Below, in pieces: positions 1 through 6,918 of a stretch of DNA of 8,765 nucleotides. Position 1 is the first letter of the stretch, and every line of letters starts with the position of its first letter. Below the pieces are notes generated by a model. It saw nothing but the letters and a program-made list of their open reading frames with translations, ran no database searches and was not told where the DNA came from. A program made the translations under genes and the position numbers. Source of the DNA: Methanobacteriota archaeon (GTDB lineage: Archaea; Thermoplasmatota; Poseidoniia; Poseidoniales; Thalassarchaeaceae); assembly GCA_002725475.1 (NCBI GenBank), contig PBPH01000020.1, positions 1 to 8,765 on the forward strand. The letters are read 5' to 3'.

Positions 1-3000
1 GTGCAGTTTGAGAAGGACGCTCCGGAGTCGTCCGGAGGGGCGGCGGCGGACCCATTTGGATTGGACGAGAATACGAGACTCGCATTACAACAGGCTGCGG
101 ATTCAGTCATATTTGACGATACATTGGGTTACAGTTACCCCTGGCAAAACGAACCAGCCAGCGATATCTGGAATGAATCCCCTTTTCGAGATATAGCAGT
201 CCCTGAAAATTTTACATTTCTTTCATTCATCAATTATTCTGATGTTGGAATACTAATCAACAATAATAGTGAAGATAGCAAAACGATAGGTTACGCCTTT
301 GTGGCTGCGCGTAATATATCCCCCAATCGTATTTTTTTGTTTGACAATGATAGTACTCCCGTGGGTGAAACAATTAATCCAAATCAATTTGATACCTATT
401 TTGCTGATCCATTGAGGGAAATGATTTCTAATAGAAATCTAACCACTGAATTAAACTATCTTGTAACAACAAAAGGTGTGCCACTTAGAATAAATGGCCC
501 GGGAAATGGGGCGGCATCTTTTGATTCAGAGATTAGCCTGATTAATGGGGCTTACAACTCTACAATTCATCAAAATTGGTGGGCTACCCATACCTATGGG
601 CCCGGTGCGGGTGAAGAGATGAAGAGATTCTCACGCCAAGAAGAGGGTTTCTATCTGGTTACTAGACTGACTGGATATACTGTAGATACCGCTTTAGGCT
701 TGATTGAAAAGGCGAATAACTCATTTGGACAGCGTGGAATAGGAGTACTTGATTTAGCAACCAACGGATACCAATCTTGGAATGACATGCTTCACAGAAC
801 CAATACAACGATGAACGGAACAATGGGTCTCCCTATACTCTTCAACCAGAATTCGACCTTTGTTACCAATCAGAGTAATGTAATGTTCTACGCCTCTTGG
901 GGTTCTAACGATGGCTCATGGAATGAAAATTGGTTGCCAAACTCTGGGTTCGACACATCAAGCAACTCATGGGCAACAGGGGCAAAATATTGGGTTGCAA
1001 ATAATCCACCACTTTCTAGTAATGAAAGTTTCGAGTGGGTTAGACAAACAGCAGTGAAGAAAAATGGTAACGGTGCAATGGAGGGCCGCCTAGTACCAGA
1101 AACTTGTTCTGTGACCGAAGCCAATTCCACAAGTGGTTTGTTAGCAGAATATTTTGACAACTCTGGAGTGACTTACAACTCTAGTTTGATGCCCGATTTA
1201 TCTGGAAGGATTCCAGACTATTGGCGTTCCGAACAGAACATCAATCATCCCAATACTGGTGGAGCTTGGTATGGTCTTGATACCAGCAAATTCAGTGATT
1301 ATTGGTCTAGCCGTCACAGTGGAGTGATTTCAATTCCAGATAGTGGTAATTGGACATTTTATCTAAACAGTGATGATGGTTCAAAATTGTGGATTGATGA
1401 TGTAGAAATTATCAGCAATGTAGGGGTTCATGGAATGAGGGAAATTTCCGCCACGACCTCATTAACTGCTGGCCAACATAAGATTAGGACAGAATTCTTT
1501 GAACATGGTGGATGGGCAGGATTAATTCTTTCATGGCAGGGACCCAACCAAAGTAAACAGGTAATCCCGAGTTCCGCATTCACTAGGGGGATGGCAGATT
1601 CAGTAACCGCTAATTTAACTCACCATTGGGCATTTGATGAAGGTTCAGGAACTACTATTGAGGATTCAATTGGGTCTTCAAATCTGACACTGTTCAACAG
1701 TAACAACGGTTCAGGGTGGCAGCAGTGCCTCTTTGGAAATTGCTACCATTTCGATGGCAATGACGATTATGCCAAAATAGATGTAAGTGATTGGGGTGGT
1801 AATTTTTCAGTTTCTTTGTGGGCAAATACAGGGAATGCAAATCAAAATCGTTATTCTTCAGTATTCACTGTAAATGATGTTGCAGGAGATCCAGAATCGT
1901 TCCAAATTATGACTAGTGGCTCAAACCCTGGTGATTGGGAAATATATCACAATGTCTCATATTCATTTGGGGCGATTCAAGAGAATGTATGGACTCATCT
2001 TGCAGTGTCCTATGAAAATAATATTTTGAGACAATATCTCAATGGCAATCTCGTTCAAACTACAACTGTCCCTAGTGGTAGTATAGATAGCATCGAATTA
2101 TACAAAGTTGGTGTAAATAGGGGAGGGAATGCTAATTTTGAAGGATTAATTGATGATATTAAAATTTGGAATCGAACATTGCTTGATTCTGAAATTGCCG
2201 AAATAAATGCAGCAGCAGCAGTCACTTGCCCTAGTTATAGCAATGCGGGAAGTGGCGAAACCTCAGTTGAACAAACGTATGATTTCAGTGACGATTTGAA
2301 AGACCATGCTTGGATAATTTATGGCCATGGAATGAAAGATGGTTGGATATCTGGTAATTATAGAATCGAGGTCTCATCTTTTCATGACAATGGAACTTTA
2401 CTTGATACAAATACAAGTTCAAATCAAAGTTTGTCATCATCTTGGAATTCCATCACTATGCGTTTTAGGCCACATGAAAATGCATCATCATTTAAGGTAA
2501 AGATGGTCGCTTCACTAGATTCCACAACTAGAAACGGTTCGATTTACTTCGATACAATGAATTTAAGAGCAATTAGGCCTCATTTTGATTGGATTGATGG
2601 TAGCATTGCCGAGACAGCTGTTAGTACAGGAGGTAGAACATTCACTTGGGGCGCCTCTTACGGTCAGAGTTTGGTTGCGGACCTGCTAGAAGATGGGGTT
2701 TCAGGAGTCAAAGGATACGTATACGAGCCTTACCTTACAGCCGTAGGGTATCCAGATATTCTATTGCCATATTATGCAAATGGTTACAATTTCGCTGAAG
2801 TAAATTATGCAGCCAACCCCATGATTTCATGGATGGGGACAGTGATCGGTGATCCTAAGATGGCCCCATATGCAAACATACTTCACGATATTGAATTAAA
2901 GGCAGTAAAAACCGACGGCATGTTGTCGATTGGAGTGAATGGTAGCCTTGACATTCTTGTACAGAATCTTGCTCCAGGAATTGCGAATGGCTCGATTGAA

Positions 3001-5280
3001 GTTCGAGATAGAAATGGGAACAGTGTATTAGCCAATGTGTCACTTCAGATGCCTGGTGGAAATGATCCTGGTTCTCGTAGAATAATTTCTGTGAATTTGA
3101 CGCCCACAAGAGTTGGTTTCAACGAGTATGTCATTCGTTACACTGCAAGTGATTGGTTGAATCCTGAAAGAGTTGTTGAGAACAACATTATAATACTCAA
3201 TATTCAGGTAAACGAAGGGCCTGAGATTGAAGGATTAGTTTGTACATCATGGACGGCTCATAGGGGTGAAACAGTAGGTTGCACGACAACTGTAAATGAT
3301 GATTTTGGAGTTACAGAAGCACGTCTAGGTTGGAGAATTAACGCCAGCGGAGACAACTGGTCTTTCGTCAATTCAACTAGTTTGGATTCCATAAATTGGT
3401 ATTCTAGTCTTAAAATACCGACAAATATTGATTTGGGTGTTTTGGATTTAATTTCCGAAGTTCGAGATGCGCAAAATCAAGTGGCTCTATTTGAGATGAA
3501 TGGGGCGATGACAATTACGAATGCCCCCCATACATGGTTCGGGGTGCATGTGGCGGGAATCGATCCTGAGAATTGGAATGGCGTAATGCCTTTGCTGGAC
3601 AATGTTGCTGGGGAAGTTACCCGCAACAGTGACATCACATTGAAGGCTTGCGTGGTGGATGCCGACCACGACCCTCAAAATGAACTCCCCATGATTATTA
3701 CCAATAATGGAAATGTTTCAGAGGTTCAACCAACTGAAAGCCAATTTTCAGATGTCTTTTGCTACCAAGCAATTTGGAGGATGGAGTGGGGGAGTTCAAC
3801 AAAGAATACGACCGTATTCCTTTATGATGCAACAGGAAATCTATTCACGACAAGATTAATTCCAGTTCGCGATGAACCTTTCAAGATTGATATGGAATTA
3901 ACAGATTTAAATGGAGTTGCCCAAACTTTAGCCCGTGGAACAGGTGAAAGAATTGTAATTTCAATTACTGATGAAGACGATTTATTATCAAACTACGAAT
4001 ACCAATTGAAAGTTAACTGGCCGGGCCATTCTGAGCAAATTATCGAAGGTCAAATTGAAGCAGATGGGTCGTTTAGATACAACTCAACTGCCACCCTAGT
4101 TCCGCCTTCATCGGGTTTGGAGTTTGGCGAATTGGAAGTTGAAATCATAATCACAGATGTTGCTAGTTTCGGACTCACCCAAGTCAAACATATGAATTGG
4201 TCGATGCATCTACAACCACCTTCGGTTTTTGAAATTGGATTTTGTGATGGGAATCTAAATCAGCTAACAAGAGGTGAAGACGTACGTGGTTGGGTAATGA
4301 TTGATGTCAATAGGCTTGTAAATGGTGTTTCATTTAATTTAGCCCAATCTGGAAATATCAAACAGATGGAATCCAATCAATTAGATTGGGATAATTGCCA
4401 ATTTCCTGATTCTGAAGATTACCATTGGGGATTTACGCTAAACGCAGACAATAGTTTTACTGCAGGTAATGCAACGTTACAAGTCGTAGTTCTAGATATT
4501 GATGGATTGAGGGGGGTTGGTGATTTTGAAATTGAAATTGCCTTTGGCCTTCCAAGGGTTATCAATCAATCGGGAGATGTTCATGAAGGTGAATTTGGTG
4601 ACCTTGAAGCGTATTTAGTTGATTCAGATGGCCATCAGGGAACCTTCTGTACATTTATCATCATAGATTCTAATGGCACCACAGTCATGGAATCAGATGG
4701 CCCCTTGCCTAATAATGGCGTATTCTCAACAAGATGGATGCCCCCAACATTCGGCGCACCATTTGCATCTACAATAGGATGTACGGATGCCCAGGGAAAT
4801 CAAATTGCACATACTCGTGAAGAGATATATCCAATCCCCTCATCAACATCAAATGATGCCAATAACACCGACGTATTGAATGAAGATCCTACGAGCAATA
4901 GCAAGATTTCAAAACTAATGGTCGCAATTCTCTTAGCAGTGTTTTTGATTACAATCATTGTGACTAGCCTCTTGGTCTTACTAAAAAATTCTAATCAAAA
5001 TGAATATGGAGATATGTCAGAAAAATTGGATCAAAGTAGCGAATGGTCTGCCCCCAGTGATTCAAGAGTAGAAGGGGAGCAAAATTTAGCATTTGCAGAA
5101 ATGGCTATGGGAGAACTTGATGAGGTTTCAACTAATGAGTATGACATGTCAGATGTGGAAGAGATATTGCAGGACGAGGAAGAAATTGACATTGCACTTG
5201 ACGATGAAGTAAATTCAGATGGGGCGATGGCGATTGAATTTTCCGACGACACGTCATTAGATGAAACAAATGAAAGTTGA
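1..5280 (+). CDS. Giant cell-surface protein, TIGR03790 domain split by PA14 and LamG modules, C-terminal membrane anchor (5' partial)
   Basis: The reading frame is open from base 1 and ends at TGA 5278-5280 (1,759 codons visible). No signal peptide is visible, so the GTG at base 1 is probably internal and the true start lies upstream. Domains by residue in this window: TIGR03790 first half about 75-307 (TKGVPLRI at 157-164, ASFDSE at 172-177, YASWGSND at 297-304); jelly-roll first part about 311-368; PA14 about 379-527; LamG about 539-735; jelly-roll remainder about 744-858; TIGR03790 second half about 862-960 (GQSLVADLL, GYVYEPYLTAVGYPDI, SWMGTVIGDP). A CARDB-like module (964-1073) and about five Ig-like modules follow to 1612. 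Residues 1639-1661 form one transmembrane helix, and the tail has about 32 acidic and 2 basic residues. All 12 cysteines and roughly forty N-X-S/T sequons lie on the outer side, fitting a glycosylated type I surface protein. TIGR03790 has no known function. PA14 and LamG often bind glycans, so polysaccharide or particle binding is an inference. Confidence 0.85.
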   Translation: MQFEKDAPESSGGAAADPFGLDENTRLALQQAADSVIFDDTLGYSYPWQNEPASDIWNESPFRDIAVPENFTFLSFINYSDVGILINNNSEDSKTIGYAFVAARNISPNRIFLFDNDSTPVGETINPNQFDTYFADPLREMISNRNLTTELNYLVTTKGVPLRINGPGNGAASFDSEISLINGAYNSTIHQNWWATHTYGPGAGEEMKRFSRQEEGFYLVTRLTGYTVDTALGLIEKANNSFGQRGIGVLDLATNGYQSWNDMLHRTNTTMNGTMGLPILFNQNSTFVTNQSNVMFYASWGSNDGSWNENWLPNSGFDTSSNSWATGAKYWVANNPPLSSNESFEWVRQTAVKKNGNGAMEGRLVPETCSVTEANSTSGLLAEYFDNSGVTYNSSLMPDLSGRIPDYWRSEQNINHPNTGGAWYGLDTSKFSDYWSSRHSGVISIPDSGNWTFYLNSDDGSKLWIDDVEIISNVGVHGMREISATTSLTAGQHKIRTEFFEHGGWAGLILSWQGPNQSKQVIPSSAFTRGMADSVTANLTHHWAFDEGSGTTIEDSIGSSNLTLFNSNNGSGWQQCLFGNCYHFDGNDDYAKIDVSDWGGNFSVSLWANTGNANQNRYSSVFTVNDVAGDPESFQIMTSGSNPGDWEIYHNVSYSFGAIQENVWTHLAVSYENNILRQYLNGNLVQTTTVPSGSIDSIELYKVGVNRGGNANFEGLIDDIKIWNRTLLDSEIAEINAAAAVTCPSYSNAGSGETSVEQTYDFSDDLKDHAWIIYGHGMKDGWISGNYRIEVSSFHDNGTLLDTNTSSNQSLSSSWNSITMRFRPHENASSFKVKMVASLDSTTRNGSIYFDTMNLRAIRPHFDWIDGSIAETAVSTGGRTFTWGASYGQSLVADLLEDGVSGVKGYVYEPYLTAVGYPDILLPYYANGYNFAEVNYAANPMISWMGTVIGDPKMAPYANILHDIELKAVKTDGMLSIGVNGSLDILVQNLAPGIANGSIEVRDRNGNSVLANVSLQMPGGNDPGSRRIISVNLTPTRVGFNEYVIRYTASDWLNPERVVENNIIILNIQVNEGPEIEGLVCTSWTAHRGETVGCTTTVNDDFGVTEARLGWRINASGDNWSFVNSTSLDSINWYSSLKIPTNIDLGVLDLISEVRDAQNQVALFEMNGAMTITNAPHTWFGVHVAGIDPENWNGVMPLLDNVAGEVTRNSDITLKACVVDADHDPQNELPMIITNNGNVSEVQPTESQFSDVFCYQAIWRMEWGSSTKNTTVFLYDATGNLFTTRLIPVRDEPFKIDMELTDLNGVAQTLARGTGERIVISITDEDDLLSNYEYQLKVNWPGHSEQIIEGQIEADGSFRYNSTATLVPPSSGLEFGELEVEIIITDVASFGLTQVKHMNWSMHLQPPSVFEIGFCDGNLNQLTRGEDVRGWVMIDVNRLVNGVSFNLAQSGNIKQMESNQLDWDNCQFPDSEDYHWGFTLNADNSFTAGNATLQVVVLDIDGLRGVGDFEIEIAFGLPRVINQSGDVHEGEFGDLEAYLVDSDGHQGTFCTFIIIDSNGTTVMESDGPLPNNGVFSTRWMPPTFGAPFASTIGCTDAQGNQIAHTREEIYPIPSSTSNDANNTDVLNEDPTSNSKISKLMVAILLAVFLITIIVTSLLVLLKNSNQNEYGDMSEKLDQSSEWSAPSDSRVEGEQNLAFAEMAMGELDEVSTNEYDMSDVEEILQDEEEIDIALDDEVNSDGAMAIEFSDDTSLDETNES

Positions 5281-5337
5281 TTAGAAATCAGAAATAATTC
5301 CCCAAAGGATTGAATTGGGGGCGCACCTCGGATAGCC

Positions 5338-5571
5338 ATGGCAGTAGGATATGTTCTCATCAATGTTAAACCAGGCTCTGAAATGGCTGTGTATGAAATT
5401 GTAAAAGAATTGGAAATGGTGGAAGACGCAACGCTACTATTCGGCGACTATGATTTAATCGTGAAAATGAATGCTGAGTCAATGGGTAGCATCGCAGCTG
5501 CTGTGGTTGAAAATGTCAGATCAATAGATGGAGTTCTTGACACAAAAACACTTGCCGGCGCAGAGTTGTGA
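5338..5571 (+). CDS. Stand-alone Lrp/AsnC ligand-binding (RAM) domain protein
   Basis: This 77-residue protein matches the C-terminal effector-binding domain of Lrp/AsnC regulators (AsnC_trans_reg, PF01037) over its whole length. It has the beta-alpha-beta-beta-alpha-beta pattern and the family's G-x-YD core (GDYDL at 36-40, followed by IVKM). No helix-turn-helix is present, and the 57 bases upstream could not encode one in this frame, so it cannot bind DNA as a normal Lrp protein does. Single RAM proteins are common in archaea and form dimers to octamers. They may bind amino acids or other small molecules and may mix with full-length Lrp subunits; which applies here is unknown. The start is the ATG at 5338, the only one that gives the complete first strand. 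No good Shine-Dalgarno lies in front of it. It follows the surface-protein gene by 57 bases on the same strand and may be co-transcribed or use its own weak promoter (AT-rich stretch 5292-5299). Confidence 0.88.
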   Translation: MAVGYVLINVKPGSEMAVYEIVKELEMVEDATLLFGDYDLIVKMNAESMGSIAAAVVENVRSIDGVLDTKTLAGAEL

Positions 5572-5597
5572 ATTGCAAATGGACCATTTTTCAATTC
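5570..5597 (+). terminator. Near-palindrome overlapping the RAM gene stop codon; candidate terminator or operator
   Basis: GAATTG (5570-5575) pairs with CAATTC (5592-5597), and inside them AAATG (5577-5581) pairs with CATTT (5585-5589) around a three-base loop. Only a C against TT is unpaired. The T5 run at 5587-5591 is in the descending arm. The position directly at the end of the gene favours a transcript 3' end, but the hairpin is AT-rich, and archaeal termination depends more on U-tracts than on hairpins. A protein-binding palindrome is the alternative. Confidence 0.4.
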
Positions 5598-5761
5598 CAG
5601 AAATAATACCAACCATAATTTACATTCCTTTGTTATTATTTAATCTCAGATTCTATTAAGACAACATTTTTTGGAAAACGATTGACCAAAAGCCTGTTGT
5701 TAATTCACGTTCGAAATGTTGCATTGAAGCGCTAATGTGGTGCAGTACAACGTTTAGCCGA

Positions 5762-5776
5762 GAAAATCTTTAAATA
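5762..5776 (+). promoter_or_regulatory. Archaeal promoter (BRE + TATA box) for the MC1 gene
   Basis: A TTTAAATA box lies at 5769-5776, preceded by the purine-rich GAAAA at 5762-5766 that fits a TFB recognition element. Normal archaeal spacing would put the transcription start near 5797-5801, giving a leader of about 15-20 bases that just includes the ribosome binding site. This is the best promoter in the window. The rest of the spacer from 5598 to 5760 is AT-rich, and I see no gene or RNA in it. Confidence 0.65.
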
Positions 5777-5780
5777 CTCT

Positions 5781-5788
5781 CTGTACAG
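5781..5788. promoter_or_regulatory. CTGTACAG palindrome between TATA box and inferred start of transcription
   Basis: This is a perfect 8-base palindrome five bases downstream of the TATA box, with a further weak match outside it (C5779/G5790, T5780/G5789 wobble). A regulator bound here would block polymerase recruitment. Eight bases can easily be symmetric by chance, so the operator role is only a suggestion. Confidence 0.2.
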
Positions 5789-5800
5789 GGATGGCGGCCA

Positions 5801-5807
5801 AGGAGGT
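5801..5807 (+). promoter_or_regulatory. Strong Shine-Dalgarno for MC1
   Basis: AGGAGGT sits eight bases before the ATG at 5816 and is a full match to the archaeal 16S rRNA anti-SD core. It fixes the start codon and excludes the out-of-frame ATG at 5791, which lies upstream of it. Confidence 0.8.
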
Positions 5808-5815
5808 TATCCGAA

Positions 5816-6079
5816 ATGAGCAAGAAATACTTCGTCCTAATGGAGGGCGGAAAAGATACTAGCCAAGTATTCGCGAGTAAGCAACCTAGGGGCGCAGCCC
5901 TGAAGGCCGCAAGTCGCGGAGTGAAAGACATAAGCCTACGTGAGCGCGGTACCAAGCGCGTGCACGTGTTCGAAGGTCGTAGGGACCATGTTGCAAAACC
6001 TGCAAATGGTCCATCGTGGCTACCTGACAAAGTCTGGAAGGCAAACGTCAAGAAGTTACGAGTAGATCATCTCGACTGA
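5816..6079 (+). CDS. Non-histone chromosomal protein MC1
   Basis: This small basic protein (87 residues, about 20 K/R against 9 D/E) aligns end to end with the archaeal MC1 family known from Methanosarcina and haloarchaea (usually about 90-95 residues). Recognisable blocks are the N-terminal FVL strand (6-8), KQPRGAALKAA (22-32), LRERGTKRVHVF (41-52) and the P-x-W-x-P loop (Pro66, Trp68, Pro70), where the tryptophan is the DNA-contacting residue of the family. The C-terminal KANVKK stretch is also basic. MC1 acts as a monomer and bends DNA sharply, compacting the chromosome. The region after KAASRG is a few residues shorter than in Methanosarcina MC1. The gene has its own TATA box and strong ribosome binding site and is visibly richer in G+C than its neighbours, fitting an abundant protein. 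It converges on sdhB across 74 bases. Confidence 0.93.
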   Translation: MSKKYFVLMEGGKDTSQVFASKQPRGAALKAASRGVKDISLRERGTKRVHVFEGRRDHVAKPANGPSWLPDKVWKANVKKLRVDHLD

Positions 6080-6122
6080 TGTCTAATCTTGATTGAAAAA
6101 CAAGTAATGCGAACACGATTCA

Positions 6123-6146
6123 AGTGGGCCCCTTAGGGGGCCCACT
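6123..6146. terminator. Perfect GC-rich hairpin between convergent MC1 and sdhB; probable bidirectional terminator or 3'-end stabiliser
   Basis: A ten-base perfect stem (AGTGGGCCCC at 6123-6132 with its complement at 6137-6146) closes a TTAG tetraloop. It lies 43 bases after the MC1 stop and 7 bases past the sdhB stop on the other strand. The top strand continues into TTATTTT (6154-6160), and the bottom strand meets T5 (6100-6096) about 23 bases on. Both transcripts could therefore end here with a stable 3' hairpin. Confidence 0.65.
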
Positions 6147-6153
6147 AGGGTCA

Positions 6154-6918
6154 TTATTTTCTAAGACCTATTTTCTTTGCAACCCATGCTATTGGGTCGT
6201 AATATTCGGTGACTATCCGTTCTTTTAATGGAATGATTGCATTGTCAGTAATTTTAATTCCAGCAGGGCAAACTTCTGTACAACAGTGTGTGATGTTACA
6301 ATATCCAATCCCAAATTCTTCTTTTATTTGTGCAAGTCTATCGCTTGTATCCATTGGGTGCATTTCCAAATTAGCTAAACGTACAAAGAAGCGCGGCCCA
6401 GCAAATTCATCGAATAATTGGTGTTCCCTAATCACGTGGCAAGTATTGATGCAGAGCATACATTCTATGCAAGAACGGAATTCTTGGGGCCTGTCAGCTT
6501 CATGTTGTTGAAACACCCAGTCTTTCTCTTCTGGGCCTTTGAGAGGTGGAATTTTCATATTCAATTCATATGCCCATGAAATATCTGAAACCAAATCCTT
6601 GGTTAATGGAAATGATTTCATTGGTTTGACTACTACTGGCTCTCCCGGAGGTGTTTCAACTTCAATATCTGACATTCTAGTCATGCACATCAAGCGAGAT
6701 TTACCATTCACCTCGGCAGAGCAAGAGCCACATTTACCTGCCTTGCAATTCCATCGACAAGAAAGTTCAGGTGCGTGTTCCGCCTGAATTTCATGTATGA
6801 CGTCCAGTACAACCATTCCCTCATCCATTTCTACAGTATAGTCAACCATCTCACCGCAAGCCACACCATTTTCATCAGGCTCTCCACGGAAAACTCGGAA
6901 GGTGACGTCTTTGCCCAT
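6154..6918 (-). CDS. sdhB: Succinate dehydrogenase iron-sulfur subunit, actinobacterial Sdh1 (Rv0247c) type
   Basis: This 254-residue subunit carries electrons from SdhA's flavin to the membrane quinone site. The N-terminal plant-type ferredoxin domain (about 1-105) binds [2Fe-2S] through Cys58, Cys63, Cys66 and Cys78 in the NCKAGKCGSC context. The C-terminal half has CIECMLCINTC (Cys150, 153, 156, 160) and CNITHCCTEVCP (Cys207, 212, 213, 217). By homology Cys150/153/156/217 hold [4Fe-4S] and Cys160/207/213 hold [3Fe-4S]. Three things differ from the E. coli enzyme: His161 replaces the proline after Cys160, Cys212 is an added cysteine beside a ligand, and Cys54 precedes the first cluster. The phrases RWNCKAGKCGSCSAE, CMTRMS, LEMHPMDT, CNIT and KITDNA-IP-KERI are those I recall from Mycobacterium Rv0247c. 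The start is fixed by AGGAGG eight bases upstream, and the ATG directly abuts the sdhA stop. The stop TAA is at 6156-6154. Confidence 0.95.
   Translation of the reverse strand: MGKDVTFRVFRGEPDENGVACGEMVDYTVEMDEGMVVLDVIHEIQAEHAPELSCRWNCKAGKCGSCSAEVNGKSRLMCMTRMSDIEVETPPGEPVVVKPMKSFPLTKDLVSDISWAYELNMKIPPLKGPEEKDWVFQQHEADRPQEFRSCIECMLCINTCHVIREHQLFDEFAGPRFFVRLANLEMHPMDTSDRLAQIKEEFGIGYCNITHCCTEVCPAGIKITDNAIIPLKERIVTEYYDPIAWVAKKIGLRK

Noticed and set aside
205..2880. The TIGR03790 domain as an active caspase/gingipain-like cysteine peptidase.
   Set aside because: Neither half of the domain (residues 75-307 and 862-960) contains any cysteine, so no catalytic Cys exists there.
5300..5320. CCCCAA/TTGGGG inverted repeat between the surface-protein and RAM genes as a terminator.
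   Set aside because: The stem is only six bases with a nine-base loop and no T-run follows it, so it is too weak to annotate.
5031..5363. Minus-strand ORF of 110 codons antisense to the acidic tail.
   Set aside because: Its serine-rich translation is the mirror of the Asp/Glu codons of the real gene; it has no ribosome binding site and no family resemblance.
5709..5715. GTTCGAA resembling a tRNA T-loop in the MC1 upstream region.
   Set aside because: No acceptor, D or anticodon stems can be formed around it; it is an isolated match.
5791..5862. Short out-of-frame ORF starting at ATG 5791, overlapping the MC1 start, as an upstream regulatory peptide.
   Set aside because: Its ATG lies ahead of the inferred transcription start, has no ribosome binding site, and the strong AGGAGGT serves the ATG at 5816.
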